From NCBI RefSeq assembly GCF_900188485.1, contig NZ_FZPH01000001.1:744001-808000 (forward strand): a DNA stretch of 64,000 bases, given 5' to 3'. Under the pieces are notes generated by a model. That model had not been told where the DNA came from. It did not search any database and saw only the letters and a program-made list of their open reading frames with translations. The first letter of the stretch is position 1. Every line of letters begins with the position of its first letter. The position numbers were made by a program, and so were the translations under genes. This document shows positions 1-8,240 of the stretch, piece after piece. This DNA is from Asanoa hainanensis (GTDB lineage: Bacteria; Actinomycetota; Actinomycetes; Mycobacteriales; Micromonosporaceae).

Positions 1-1
1 C

Positions 2-973
2 GTGGCGCCGACCGCCGCCGCGGCCTGCCGGCTGCGTCCGCTGCCGCTCGGCGCCGCCCGCATCACCGGCGGCCGCTGGGCGGCGAGCCAGCGGGCCAAC
101 CGCGCCGCCATCCGGGCGGGGCCCGCCGGGAACGGCTACGCATGGCTGGAGGCCGCGGCGTGGGAGTACGCGCGCGAGCCGGACGCCGGCCTCCTGCGCA
201 CCCTGCGCGCGGCCCCGCTGCCCGTGCGGGAGGGCCAGGCCGGCCATCTGCTGCGGGCCGCGATCGCGCTGGTCCGCGCCACCGGCGACCGCCGCCCGCT
301 CCAGGTCGCCACGGAGGTCGCGGACGCGCTCGACGGGAACCCGGGCTGCCACCCGGGGCTGGCCATGGCACTGGTGGAGCTGTTCCGCGAGACCGACCAC
401 CATCGGTACCTCGACCTGGCCCGCCAGCTCGTCGACGCGCACGGCCCGACCCGGCCTGGCTACCTCGCCGCCGGCGCGGCCGACGTCGCGATCGAGCAGG
501 ACGACGGTGACCTGCTCGACGCGCTCACCCGCCACGATCCCGACGCCGGCGGCCCGGGCGGCCTGCACTGGGCCTGGCGGATGCTGCTGGCGACGGGCGA
601 GCCGCACTACGCGGACGCGGCCGAGCGCCTGCTGGACGACCGGGACCCGCGCACCCTGTCGAGCCTGGACACGTACCTGGCCACCACCGACGCCGACGGT
701 GTCCAGCTCCACCTCCACGTGCCCTGCCGGGTGACCGCGCGGCTCGGTGAAGGCCGGATCCAGGTGGCGGTCGAGACCGGCGACAACCGGATCCGGGCCC
801 GCGTGCTGGACGCACCACGCCGCGAGTGGACGCTGTCGATCCGCGTGCCCGCCTGGGCCGGCGCGGCCCAACTGCGTCTCGACGGCGGCCGGCAACGGGC
901 GTGGGCCGGCACGTACGCCGAGGTGGTCCGCACGTGGCAAGCCGGCGACACGATCGAGCTCCTCCTGCGTTGA
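2..973 (+). CDS. degenerate GH127-like (beta-L-arabinofuranosidase family) protein, possibly 5' partial
   Basis: The 323-residue product has the N-terminal signature of GH127/DUF1680 enzymes (LRPLPLGAARITGGRW, residues 11-26), the mid-domain LLATGEPHYAD, then YLATTDADGVQLHLH and a C-terminal beta-domain with RVPAWAGAAQLRLDG. Family members are usually about 600-650 residues. Here the segment that normally carries the catalytic Glu and the zinc-binding Cys cluster (ETC...; CACCPPN) is absent: the text runs from GGLHWAWRM directly through the repeat helices to the C-terminal beta-domain. It is probably not a working arabinofuranosidase by the known mechanism; it could be a binding protein or a decaying gene. 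A GTG codon at base 2 could be the start, but the gene may begin outside the window. It lies 117 bp upstream of a sugar ABC operon and a GH51 enzyme, which fits an arabinoside role. Confidence 0.7.
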   Translation: MAPTAAAACRLRPLPLGAARITGGRWAASQRANRAAIRAGPAGNGYAWLEAAAWEYAREPDAGLLRTLRAAPLPVREGQAGHLLRAAIALVRATGDRRPLQVATEVADALDGNPGCHPGLAMALVELFRETDHHRYLDLARQLVDAHGPTRPGYLAAGAADVAIEQDDGDLLDALTRHDPDAGGPGGLHWAWRMLLATGEPHYADAAERLLDDRDPRTLSSLDTYLATTDADGVQLHLHVPCRVTARLGEGRIQVAVETGDNRIRARVLDAPRREWTLSIRVPAWAGAAQLRLDGGRQRAWAGTYAEVVRTWQAGDTIELLLR

Positions 974-1090
974 GCGATCTTTCTCGTTTCGTGTGCGGCC
1001 GATCTGTGATTGCGAAGATCAACTCATGGATTTCCCGTCCGCGCGACGGCGAGGCTCAGTCAACGCGCCGGCGTGGAAAGGACGGGAGCC

Positions 1091-2437
1091 ATGACGAACC
1101 ATCCCGATCCGCGGGGGTTCACCCGCCGTCGACTGCTCGGAGCCACCGCCGCCGCCATCGGGCTGGGTGCGACGGGTGCGCTCGGTGCCTGCTCCACCGT
1201 GGCCGGTGGGCTCAGTGCCTCCCGGGACACCGGGACCCTCGACTTCTGGAACCTGTTCGGTGGTGGCGACGGCGTACGCATGCAGCAGATGCTCGACGCC
1301 TTCCGGGCCGAGCACCCCGAGATCGAGCTCGCCGCGGTCACCCTCGCGTGGGGCAATCCGTACTACACGAAGCTGTCGCTGGCCACGCTCGGTGACCGGC
1401 CGCCCGAGGTCGCGATCGCGCACCTGACCCGGATGAAGAACCTCGTGCGAGCCGACCTGCTGGAAGAGCTGCTGCCCGAGGACCTGGCCCGGCACGGGAT
1501 GACGCCCGACAAGTTCAACTCGCGGGCGTGGGAGGCCGGGCTGGTCGACGGCAAGGCGTACGCGCTGCCGATCGACACCCACCCGTTCGTGATGTTCTAC
1601 AACACCGACATCTGTAAAGAGGCGGGCCTGCTCGACGACGCCGGCAAGCTCAAGCCGTTCGACAGCGAGGCTGGGTTCGTCGACGCGATGACCAAGGCCA
1701 AGCAGGTCACCGGCACGTACGGCGGCGCGGTCGCGTTCACCTCCGAGACCGCGACGCCGTGGCGGATGTTCCAGTCGTTCTACTCCCAGCTCGGCGGGCA
1801 GATGCTCGCGGACGACGGCACCCGCGTGGTGATCGACGACGCGAAGGCGACGCGGGCGCTGGAGTTCATGGCCGGGCTCACCCGCGACGGGCTGTTCCCG
1901 AACCCGATCGACTACCAGGGCTCGATCGCGATGATGGCCAACGGCGACATCGGCTTCTTCTTCCAGGGCGAGTGGGAGATCACCACCTTCCAGACGGCGA
2001 AGCTGCCGTTCAGCATGACGCTGTTCCCCAACGTCTTCGGCGGCGGCACGTACGCCGTGCAGGGCGACTCGCACACCTTCGTGCTCCCCCGCCAGCCGCA
2101 CCGCGACCAGGCCCGGCTCGACCGCTCGCTGACCTTCGTGCGGTCCATGTTGGACCAGAGCAAGACGTGGACGGAGGGCGGGCACGTGCCGCTGTGGCTG
2201 CCGTTCGCGGACAGCCCCGAGTACGCGCAGATGAGCCCGCAGTCGAACTACGCCTCGGCGGCGGACGGTGCCGCGTACGACGCTGAGGGCTGGTACTCGG
2301 GCTCCGGTTCCAACTTCGAGATCATCACCGGCTCGGCGATCGGCGACGTGCTGGCCGGCGCCTCGACCCCACAGCAGGCCATAGCCCAGATGCGCGGAAG
2401 CCTCGAGCAGCTCGCCCGCACCGCGTCACCGTTGTAG
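1091..2437 (+). CDS. sugar ABC transporter substrate-binding lipoprotein
   Basis: This is an extracellular solute-binding protein of family 1 (448 residues). The N-terminus combines a twin-arginine motif (TRRRLLG, residues 11-17) with a lipobox ending at Cys34 (ALGAC), so it should be Tat-exported and lipid-anchored outside the membrane. The mature part has the family's typical order: FWNLFGGGDG, a clamp region with IDTHPFVMFYN, and a late FFFQGEWE segment. I chose ATG 1091 because it follows AAGGACGG and starts just before the signal sequence; the longer frame from 1010 adds a non-signal-like extension. It precedes two MalF/MalG-type permeases and GH51, so arabino-oligosaccharides are the likely cargo; no ATPase gene is present, as is usual when a shared MsiK-type ATPase serves many importers. 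Confidence 0.93.
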   Translation: MTNHPDPRGFTRRRLLGATAAAIGLGATGALGACSTVAGGLSASRDTGTLDFWNLFGGGDGVRMQQMLDAFRAEHPEIELAAVTLAWGNPYYTKLSLATLGDRPPEVAIAHLTRMKNLVRADLLEELLPEDLARHGMTPDKFNSRAWEAGLVDGKAYALPIDTHPFVMFYNTDICKEAGLLDDAGKLKPFDSEAGFVDAMTKAKQVTGTYGGAVAFTSETATPWRMFQSFYSQLGGQMLADDGTRVVIDDAKATRALEFMAGLTRDGLFPNPIDYQGSIAMMANGDIGFFFQGEWEITTFQTAKLPFSMTLFPNVFGGGTYAVQGDSHTFVLPRQPHRDQARLDRSLTFVRSMLDQSKTWTEGGHVPLWLPFADSPEYAQMSPQSNYASAADGAAYDAEGWYSGSGSNFEIITGSAIGDVLAGASTPQQAIAQMRGSLEQLARTASPL

Positions 2438-2451
2438 ACCGGGAGGCACCC

Positions 2452-3402
2452 GTGTCCACGCAGACACCCGTACACACCGACAGCGACGCCGACCGCGGCA
2501 TCGCACCGACCGCACCACGCCCGAGCGCGGCTCCGGGACAGGGCCGGCCCGCGGCGGCGTTCCTCACCCCGTTCGTCGTCCTCTACCTGTTGTTCATCAT
2601 CGGCCCCGCGTTGTACGGCCTGGTGCTCAGCTTCACCGACGCCAGCCTGGTCAAGCCGGGGCTGAACGGCGGCGCCGGGTTCGGCAACTACGCCGAGGCG
2701 CTGAGCAACGCGGACTTCTGGTCGTCGCTGTGGCACACGCTGTGGTTCACCATCCTGACCACGCCGCCCCTGGTGATCCTCGGCTTCCTGCTGGCGCTGC
2801 TGGCCAACCGGGTCGCCCGCGGCCGCTGGTTCTTCCGGCTGGCCTTCTTCGCCCCGTACATCCTGCCGTCCGCGGTCGTGGCCCTGATCTGGATGTGGCT
2901 CTACACCCCGGCGCTCGGCCTGTTCGACACGATGCTGGCCAAGGTGGGCATGACCGCGCCGAGCTGGCTCGGTGATGCCGCCTGGGCGATGCCGTCGCTG
3001 GCCATCACCACCGTGTGGTGGACACTCGGGTTCAACTTCGTGCTCTATCTCGCCGGCCTGCAGGAGATCCCGCGCGACCTCTACGAGGCGGCGGCGATGG
3101 ACGGGGCCAGCCCGTGGCAGCAGATCCGCAGCATCACGATCCCGATGCTGGGCCGCACCACGACGCTCGTCGCGGTGCTCCAGGTGATCGCGTCACTGAA
3201 GGTCTTCGACCAGATGTACCTGATGACCGGCGGTGGTCCGAACTTCGCCACCCGGTCGATCCTCCAGCTCGTCTACGACGAGGGCTTCACCAACTATCGC
3301 GTCGGGTACGCCGCGGCCGTGTCGATGCTGTTCTTCCTCGTGGTGCTCGCGGTGTCGGCCGTGTGGTTCACGCTGGTGCGCAGGCAGGAGAAGGTGGTCT
3401 GA
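2452..3402 (+). CDS. sugar ABC transporter permease, MalF type
   Basis: This is an integral membrane permease (316 residues) of the carbohydrate uptake family CUT1. It has a hydrophilic N-terminus (residues 1-37), about six transmembrane helices starting at FLTPFVVLYLLFIIGPALYG, and the EAA loop that docks the ATPase (YEAAAMDGASPWQQI, near residue 213). It starts at GTG 2452 after GGGAGGCACCC, 14 bp after the binding-protein gene, and its stop lies one base before the start of the partner permease. It should form a heterodimer with that partner. Confidence 0.95.
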   Translation: MSTQTPVHTDSDADRGIAPTAPRPSAAPGQGRPAAAFLTPFVVLYLLFIIGPALYGLVLSFTDASLVKPGLNGGAGFGNYAEALSNADFWSSLWHTLWFTILTTPPLVILGFLLALLANRVARGRWFFRLAFFAPYILPSAVVALIWMWLYTPALGLFDTMLAKVGMTAPSWLGDAAWAMPSLAITTVWWTLGFNFVLYLAGLQEIPRDLYEAAAMDGASPWQQIRSITIPMLGRTTTLVAVLQVIASLKVFDQMYLMTGGGPNFATRSILQLVYDEGFTNYRVGYAAAVSMLFFLVVLAVSAVWFTLVRRQEKVV

Positions 3403-3403
3403 C

Positions 3404-4261
3404 ATGGCTAACCCCGACGTCGGCATCACGATGGAGCGGATCAACGCCCGCGAGAAGCTGTTCAACCGCATCTGCGCCGGCGTGCTGATCGCCTTCGCGT
3501 TGCTCTGGCTGGTGCCGTTGCTGTGGGCGGTGGACACGGCCATCAAGCCGAACGCGGAGACGACGCGTACGACGTGGCTCATCGACAACCCCACCCTGGA
3601 CGCGTTCACCCGTACGCTGCGGGACACGGACATGTGGAGCTGGTACGGCGCCTCGTTCATCGTCTCGTCGCTGGCCGCGCTCGGCACCGTGATCGTGGCC
3701 AGCATGGCCGCCTTCGCCCTGTCCCGCATGCGGTTCCGCTACAAGAACGTCGTCTTCTGGGCGATCCTCGCCGGCATCATGATCCCGGGGCAGGTGCTGA
3801 TCGTGCCGTGGTTCCGCGAGTTCGACGCGCTGCGGCTGCTGAACACGTACTGGGCGGTGATCCTGCCGCAGCTCCCGGCCGCGATCGCGGTGTTCATCTT
3901 CAAGCAGTTCTTCGACGGGCTCCCCCGCGACCTCGAGGAGGCGGCCCGGATGGACGGCGCGAGCTTCTTCCGGGTCTACCGCCGGATCGTGCTGCCGCTG
4001 GCCCGGCCCGCGGTGGCGGCCGTGGCCATCTTCATCTTCGTGACCACCTGGAACGACCTGCTCTGGCCGTTGCTGGTGCTGAGCAACCCCGACCTGATGA
4101 CCGTGCCCGTCGGGCTGGCGACCGTGCAAGGGGCTTTCGGCATCCGGTACGCGGACACGATGGCGTCGGCGATCCTCGGCGCGATCCCGTTGGTGGCCGT
4201 GTTCCTGCTCTTCCAGCGGCAGATCGTGCAGGGCATCGCTGGTTCCGGACTCAAAGGTTAG
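3404..4261 (+). CDS. sugar ABC transporter permease, MalG type
   Basis: This is the second CUT1 permease (285 residues). ATG 3404 follows the TGA of the MalF-type gene by one base, which indicates tight translational coupling. Hydrophobic helices begin around residue 25 (GVLIAFALLWLVPLLWAV), and the EAA loop reads EEAARMDGASFFRVYRRI near residue 178. A longer frame opens at 3233 but overlaps the preceding gene deeply, so ATG 3404 is preferred. With the upstream genes it forms an importer lacking its own ATPase; GH51 follows 8 bp downstream and would hydrolyse the imported arabinoside in the cytoplasm. Confidence 0.94.
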   Translation: MANPDVGITMERINAREKLFNRICAGVLIAFALLWLVPLLWAVDTAIKPNAETTRTTWLIDNPTLDAFTRTLRDTDMWSWYGASFIVSSLAALGTVIVASMAAFALSRMRFRYKNVVFWAILAGIMIPGQVLIVPWFREFDALRLLNTYWAVILPQLPAAIAVFIFKQFFDGLPRDLEEAARMDGASFFRVYRRIVLPLARPAVAAVAIFIFVTTWNDLLWPLLVLSNPDLMTVPVGLATVQGAFGIRYADTMASAILGAIPLVAVFLLFQRQIVQGIAGSGLKG

Positions 4262-4269
4262 GGGACTCT

Positions 4270-5772
4270 GTGCACTTCGCCTCGCTCACCGTCGATCCCG
4301 CGTTCCGTGTCGGCCCGGTCGATCCCCGCTTGTACGGCAGCTTCGTCGAGCATCTCGGCCGGTGCGTGTACGAGGGGATCTACGAGCCCGGCCATCCGAC
4401 CGCGGACGCGCACGGCTTTCGCGGTGACGTCGCCGCGCTGACCCGGGAGCTCGGTGTGCCGATCGTGCGCTATCCGGGCGGCAACTTCGTGTCCGGCTAC
4501 AACTGGGAGGACGGGATCGGGCCCGTCGCCTCCCGGCCGACGCGGATCGACCTGGCGTGGCGTTCCGTCGAGCCCAACCATGTCGGCGTCGACGAGTTCC
4601 AGCGGTGGGTGGGCTCCGTGGGCGCGTCGACGATGATGGCGGTCAACCTGGGCACGCGCGGTCTGGATGCCGCGCGCAATTTCGTCGAGTACTGCAACCA
4701 CCCGTCGGGCACGTACTGGTCGGACCAGCGCCGTGCTCATGGTTCGCTTGATCCGTACGACATCAAGGTTTGGTGCCTCGGCAACGAGATGGACGGGCCG
4801 TGGCAGATCGGACACAAGACGGCTGAGGAATATGGACGGTTGGCGGCCGAGACCGGGAAAGCGATGCGGCTCGTCGACCCGTCGATCGAGCTGGTGGCGT
4901 GTGGCAGCTCGTCGCGCGCGATGCCGACGTTCGGGTCGTGGGAGGCGACGGTCCTGCGGGAGACCTACGAGGTGGCCGACTACGTGTCGATGCACGCCTA
5001 CTACCAGGAGCGCGACGGTGATCGGGGCAGCTTCCTCGCCTCGGCGGTCGACATGGACGCGTTCATCGACGCGGTGATCGCGACGGCCGACCACGTGCGG
5101 GCAGTGGGGCGGCACCGCAAGCGGATCAACATCTCGTTCGACGAGTGGAACGTGTGGTACCAGACCAGATTCGTGGGCGAGAAGAACCTGTCGATCTCGC
5201 GTACGCCCAGGCTGATCGAGGACGTCTACTCGGTGACCGACGCGGTCGTGGTCGGCAACCTGCTGATCAGCCTGCTGCGGCACGCCGACCGGGTCAGAAT
5301 CGGCTGCCAGGCCCAGCTCGTCAACGTGATCGGCCTGATCATGACGGAGCCGGGCGGTCCGGCGTGGCGCCAGAGCAGCTACCACCCGTTCGCGCTGACG
5401 TCCCGCTACGGCCGCGGCACGGTGCTGCGGTTGGAACCGCGCGGGCCCGTGTACGACACGGCCGCGCACGGTGAGGTCCCGGTGCTCGACGCGGTGGCGG
5501 TGCTGGCCGACGAGCCTTCGGGCGGGGTGACGGTGTTCGCGGTCAACCGCGACCAACACCAGGAGTTGACGCTCGACGTCGACGCCCGGTCGCTGCCGTC
5601 ACTGACGTCGGCCTCTCACGTCACCCTGTCGGACGACGACCCGGACGCGGTCAACGACGCGACCCAACCGAACCGAGTCGTCCCGCGCCAACTCGACCCC
5701 CCGAAACTGGACGGCGGCCGCCTCCAGGCGGTCCTCCCACCCCTGTCGTGGAACATGCTCCGCCTGACCTGA
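4270..5772 (+). CDS. alpha-L-arabinofuranosidase, GH51
   Basis: This 500-residue enzyme removes terminal L-arabinofuranosyl groups from arabino-oligosaccharides. The family features are clear: YGSFVEHLGRCVYEGIYEP at the N-terminus, RYPGGNFVSGYNWEDGIG, the acid/base glutamate in LGNEMDG (Glu173) and the nucleophile in SFDEWNVWY (Glu292), followed by the C-terminal beta-sandwich ending PLSWNMLRL. There is no signal peptide, so it acts inside the cell on sugars brought in by the preceding importer. The start is GTG 4270, preceded by AGGGGACT; the frame extends far upstream but only as a shadow of the permease gene. The length matches the family (about 500). Confidence 0.96.
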   Translation: MHFASLTVDPAFRVGPVDPRLYGSFVEHLGRCVYEGIYEPGHPTADAHGFRGDVAALTRELGVPIVRYPGGNFVSGYNWEDGIGPVASRPTRIDLAWRSVEPNHVGVDEFQRWVGSVGASTMMAVNLGTRGLDAARNFVEYCNHPSGTYWSDQRRAHGSLDPYDIKVWCLGNEMDGPWQIGHKTAEEYGRLAAETGKAMRLVDPSIELVACGSSSRAMPTFGSWEATVLRETYEVADYVSMHAYYQERDGDRGSFLASAVDMDAFIDAVIATADHVRAVGRHRKRINISFDEWNVWYQTRFVGEKNLSISRTPRLIEDVYSVTDAVVVGNLLISLLRHADRVRIGCQAQLVNVIGLIMTEPGGPAWRQSSYHPFALTSRYGRGTVLRLEPRGPVYDTAAHGEVPVLDAVAVLADEPSGGVTVFAVNRDQHQELTLDVDARSLPSLTSASHVTLSDDDPDAVNDATQPNRVVPRQLDPPKLDGGRLQAVLPPLSWNMLRLT

Positions 5773-6089
5773 GGCGAAAGGCTAGGACCGTTGTCAACGG
5801 TTTCCGTGTCGGAAGGGGCCGTTGTCAACGCAGGCCCGGCGCGCGGACCGCAGCGCTGCGCGGCTCGCGCGAGGCAGAGGAGTGACGCCGCGCGGTAACG
5901 CGTATCGCGGCGCAGCGCGGTGGCGCGAGGTGGCGCGGCGCTGCGCGGCCGCGCGAGATGGCACGGCGCTGCGCGGCCGCGAGATGGCGCGAGGTTGCGC
6001 GGTCGCGCGGGGCGGTGGCATGGGCCTGACGGCGCGGCGCGCCTCGGCCGGGTGTGGGGTTGACGAGAGGCCCCTGCTTCGCCTTGGTC
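5773..6089. repeat. non-coding spacer rich in short GC repeats
   Basis: These 317 bases between convergent GH51 and the LysR gene hold no credible gene. Two near-identical copies of CCGTTGTCAACG occur at 5788 and 5819; the first extends to the palindrome CCGTTGTCAACGG (5788-5800). From about 5850 to 6020 the DNA is a degenerate array of GCGCGG/GCGAGATGGC-type units; the clearest pair are nearly identical blocks at 5936-5962 and 5964-5988. The start may act as a transcription terminator or operator region; the array looks like expanded simple sequence. Confidence 0.6.
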
Positions 6090-7094
6090 CTAGCTGGCCA
6101 GGTCGACCTGGGGCGCGCGGGGGTCGCGCCAGCCCTGGCCGCGGGAGAGCTCGCGGGCGATCGCCACGAAGGCCTTGGCCTCGCGGGACGGGCGTTCGGC
6201 GCGCCACATCACCGACCACGGGTAGCGCGGCACCGCCGGCGCCAGGGGACGCCAGCGGGCGGGGGCCGCCAGCTCCGCGGTCGAGGCCGGGGCGCACATC
6301 AGGCAGCGGCCGCTGGCCACCAGGTCGACGGCCGCTCGGAGGTTCTGCACGGTGTCGCGGTGGGCGGCCGGCACGAAGCCTGCCGTGCGGCAGATCTCGC
6401 CCACGAACTCCGCCAGCTCCGGGGCGCGAGACTCGTCCGGCAGCAGCAACGGCTCACCGGCCAGCGCGGTGACCGGAACGACGGGTAGGCGGGCCAGGCG
6501 GTGGTCGTCGGCCACCAGTACGCCGAGCGGGTCGAGCCGGAACAGCTCCGAGGCGATCTGGGCCGGTGCCGCGCAGCTGCGGCCGATGCCGACGTCGAGG
6601 CGGCCGTCGGCGATCATCCGGCATTGTTCGGGCACGCCGACCTGCACCTGGTGGAGCTCCAACTCGGGGTGGCGGGCGCGCAGCGCGCGCAGGACCGGGC
6701 GGGCCGCCTCGTAGCCCTCGTCGAGCAGGCCCACCCGCAGCACCGGCGGGGTCGACGTCAGGCCCTGCGCTAGGCCGGCGGCGCGGTCGACGTGTTCGAG
6801 GATCTGCCGCGCCTCCAGCAGGAAGCGGGCGCCGGCCGGGGTCAGCTCGATGTGCCGGGTGGTGCGGTGCACGAGCAGCACGCCGAGGGTGCGCTCGAGC
6901 CGCTGGACCTGCTGGCTGAGCGCGGACTGGACGATGTGCTCGCGGGCGGCGGCGCGTCCGAAGTGGAGCTCCTCGGCGAGCGACACGAAATAGCGCAGCT
7001 GGCGCAGCTCGATGCGGGCCGCGGCGACGGCATCCGGGAGCGGTGGGGTCACGAGTCGACGTTGCAAGGCGGGGGATGCGCCCAACTCGGCCAT
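6090..7094 (-). CDS. LysR-family transcriptional regulator
   Basis: A 334-residue regulator: the winged helix-turn-helix spans about residues 28-90 (RQLRYFVSLAEELHFGRAAA, then SALSQQVQRLERTLG), followed by the effector-binding type 2 periplasmic-like domain (VLRVGLLDEG onward). It starts at ATG 7094, preceded by a purine-rich GGAAGAGAGAGG. The 27-residue extension before the HTH is unusual but common in actinomycetes. An 18-bp inverted repeat (7128-7145) lies 33 bp upstream and probably controls it. Its target is unknown; the convergent neighbour GH51 operon and the LacI gene upstream suggest sugar metabolism, but this is only context. Confidence 0.92.
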   Translation of the reverse strand: MAELGASPALQRRLVTPPLPDAVAAARIELRQLRYFVSLAEELHFGRAAAREHIVQSALSQQVQRLERTLGVLLVHRTTRHIELTPAGARFLLEARQILEHVDRAAGLAQGLTSTPPVLRVGLLDEGYEAARPVLRALRARHPELELHQVQVGVPEQCRMIADGRLDVGIGRSCAAPAQIASELFRLDPLGVLVADDHRLARLPVVPVTALAGEPLLLPDESRAPELAEFVGEICRTAGFVPAAHRDTVQNLRAAVDLVASGRCLMCAPASTAELAAPARWRPLAPAVPRYPWSVMWRAERPSREAKAFVAIARELSRGQGWRDPRAPQVDLAS

Positions 7095-7127
7095 GTCGGC
7101 GCGCCTCTCTCTTCCAATATGAACGTG

Positions 7128-7145
7128 AATGTTAACGCTAACATT
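7128..7145. promoter_or_regulatory. inverted repeat, LacI-type operator candidate
   Basis: AATGTTA-ACGC-TAACATT is a perfect 7-bp inverted repeat with a 4-bp centre. Sequences of the form TGTTAnCGnTAACA are typical operators of LacI/GalR-family repressors. It sits between the LysR start (7094) and the end of the LacI gene (7194), so the LacI protein encoded next door is the natural candidate ligand, controlling LysR. No second copy was spotted in front of the ABC operon (974-1090). Confidence 0.6.
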
Positions 7146-7183
7146 ACGTACACAAGAGATGTCAAGCGTGTGACGCCTTGATT

Positions 7184-7197
7184 CTGAAACGGTTCAG
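7184..7197. promoter_or_regulatory. inverted repeat overlapping the LacI gene stop
   Basis: CTGAA-ACGG-TTCAG is a 5-bp inverted repeat with a 4-bp centre that overlaps the stop codon of the LacI-family gene. The GAAAC/GTTTC-like centre resembles LacI-type half-sites, but it could equally be a small hairpin ending the transcript. Confidence 0.3.
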
Positions 7198-8210
7198 CGC
7201 TTCGAGCTCTGCCGGACCACGAGCTCGACCGGCACGACCGCCCGCCGTTCGAGGGGCCGACCGGCCGCGACCTGCTCGACCAGCAGCTCGATGCTGCGCC
7301 GCCCGACCGCGGTGAAGTCCTGCCGGACGGTGGTCAGTGGCGGCGTGAAGTACGCGGCCTCCGGCACGTCGTCGAACCCCGCGACCAGCACGTCGCCGGG
7401 CACCCGTACGCCGGCCTCGTGGAACGCCCGCAGCAACCCCAGCGCCATCTGGTCGTTGGCGACGAAGACCGCCTCCACGTCACCGCGATCCGCGAGGCGC
7501 CTTCCGGCGGTGTAGCCCGACGACGGGCTCCACGTGCCGCGCAGCGGCCGGTGGACCACGGCTCCGGCTTCGCGCAGCACGCTCCGCCAGCCGAGCACGC
7601 GGCCCTCCGCCTCGACCCAGTCCCCCGGGCCGGCGACGTGCCAGACCGTGGCGGCGCCCTGGTCGAGCAGGTGACGGGTGACCCGCCGCGCGCCCTCCTC
7701 CTGGTCGACGCTGACCGCGCCGAGCCCCGGCACCGCGCCGCCCTCGACCACCACCGCCGGCAGTTGACCGGCCAGGGCGCTGAGCACCTCGGCCGTGCCG
7801 GACAGCGGCGCGATCACGATGATGCCCTCGACGGCCTGCTTGGCGAGGCGGTCGAGGGCCGCCCGCACCGAGGTGGCGGTCAGCGCGGTCAGGCTGTCGA
7901 TGGTGACCACGAACCCGGCGTCGCGAGCCGCCTGCTCGATGCCGAACAGGGTGCTGGCCGGGCCGTACAACGTGCTGTTGAACGTGATCACACCGAGCGT
8001 CTGCGAGCGCCGGGTGACCAGCGCACGCGCGGCGGAGTTCGGGCGGTAGCCGAGGTCCTCGATCGCCTTGCGCACGCGCTCGCGGGTCTCGGGGCGCACC
8101 AGCGGGTGGTCGTTGAGCACGCGGGAGACGGTCTGGTGGGACAGGCCGACCTGGCGGGCCACATCGGCCATCGTGGCGGGTCGGCGACGTCCTTCTGGCA
8201 CTCGTCCCAT
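7194..8210 (-). CDS. LacI-family transcriptional regulator
   Basis: About 338 residues. The N-terminal helix-turn-helix is textbook (MADVARQVGLSHQTVSRVLN) with the hinge GYRPNSAARAL, followed by a sugar-binding periplasmic-like domain (LGVITFNSTLYGPAST; IIVIAPLSGT; VFVANDQMALGLLRAF; FDDVPEAAYFTPPLTTVRQD). It should repress or activate sugar genes in response to a small sugar. I prefer ATG 8210; GTG 8228 would add six residues. Neither has a strong ribosome binding site. The SDR gene upstream ends 31 bp away on the same strand, so they could be cotranscribed. The arabinoside operon 1.4 kb away is a plausible target. Confidence 0.93.
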   Translation of the reverse strand: MGRVPEGRRRPATMADVARQVGLSHQTVSRVLNDHPLVRPETRERVRKAIEDLGYRPNSAARALVTRRSQTLGVITFNSTLYGPASTLFGIEQAARDAGFVVTIDSLTALTATSVRAALDRLAKQAVEGIIVIAPLSGTAEVLSALAGQLPAVVVEGGAVPGLGAVSVDQEEGARRVTRHLLDQGAATVWHVAGPGDWVEAEGRVLGWRSVLREAGAVVHRPLRGTWSPSSGYTAGRRLADRGDVEAVFVANDQMALGLLRAFHEAGVRVPGDVLVAGFDDVPEAAYFTPPLTTVRQDFTAVGRRSIELLVEQVAAGRPLERRAVVPVELVVRQSSKR

Positions 8211-8240
8211 GGTACGCGGGATGACCACATAGGACGCGCT

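Noticed and set aside
976-1020. GATCTT...AAGATC repeat before the sugar-binding gene as an attenuator
   Set aside because: Only 6 bp arms across 32 bases; too weak to claim.
1019-2185. Long minus-strand frame opposite the sugar-binding gene (388 codons), and similar antisense frames opposite most genes
   Set aside because: High-GC codon bias makes long shadow frames; these have low-complexity Arg/Gly/Pro content, no domains and no ribosome sites.
5850-6020. GC repeat array as a CRISPR-like locus
   Set aside because: Units are degenerate, directly adjacent and lack unique spacers.
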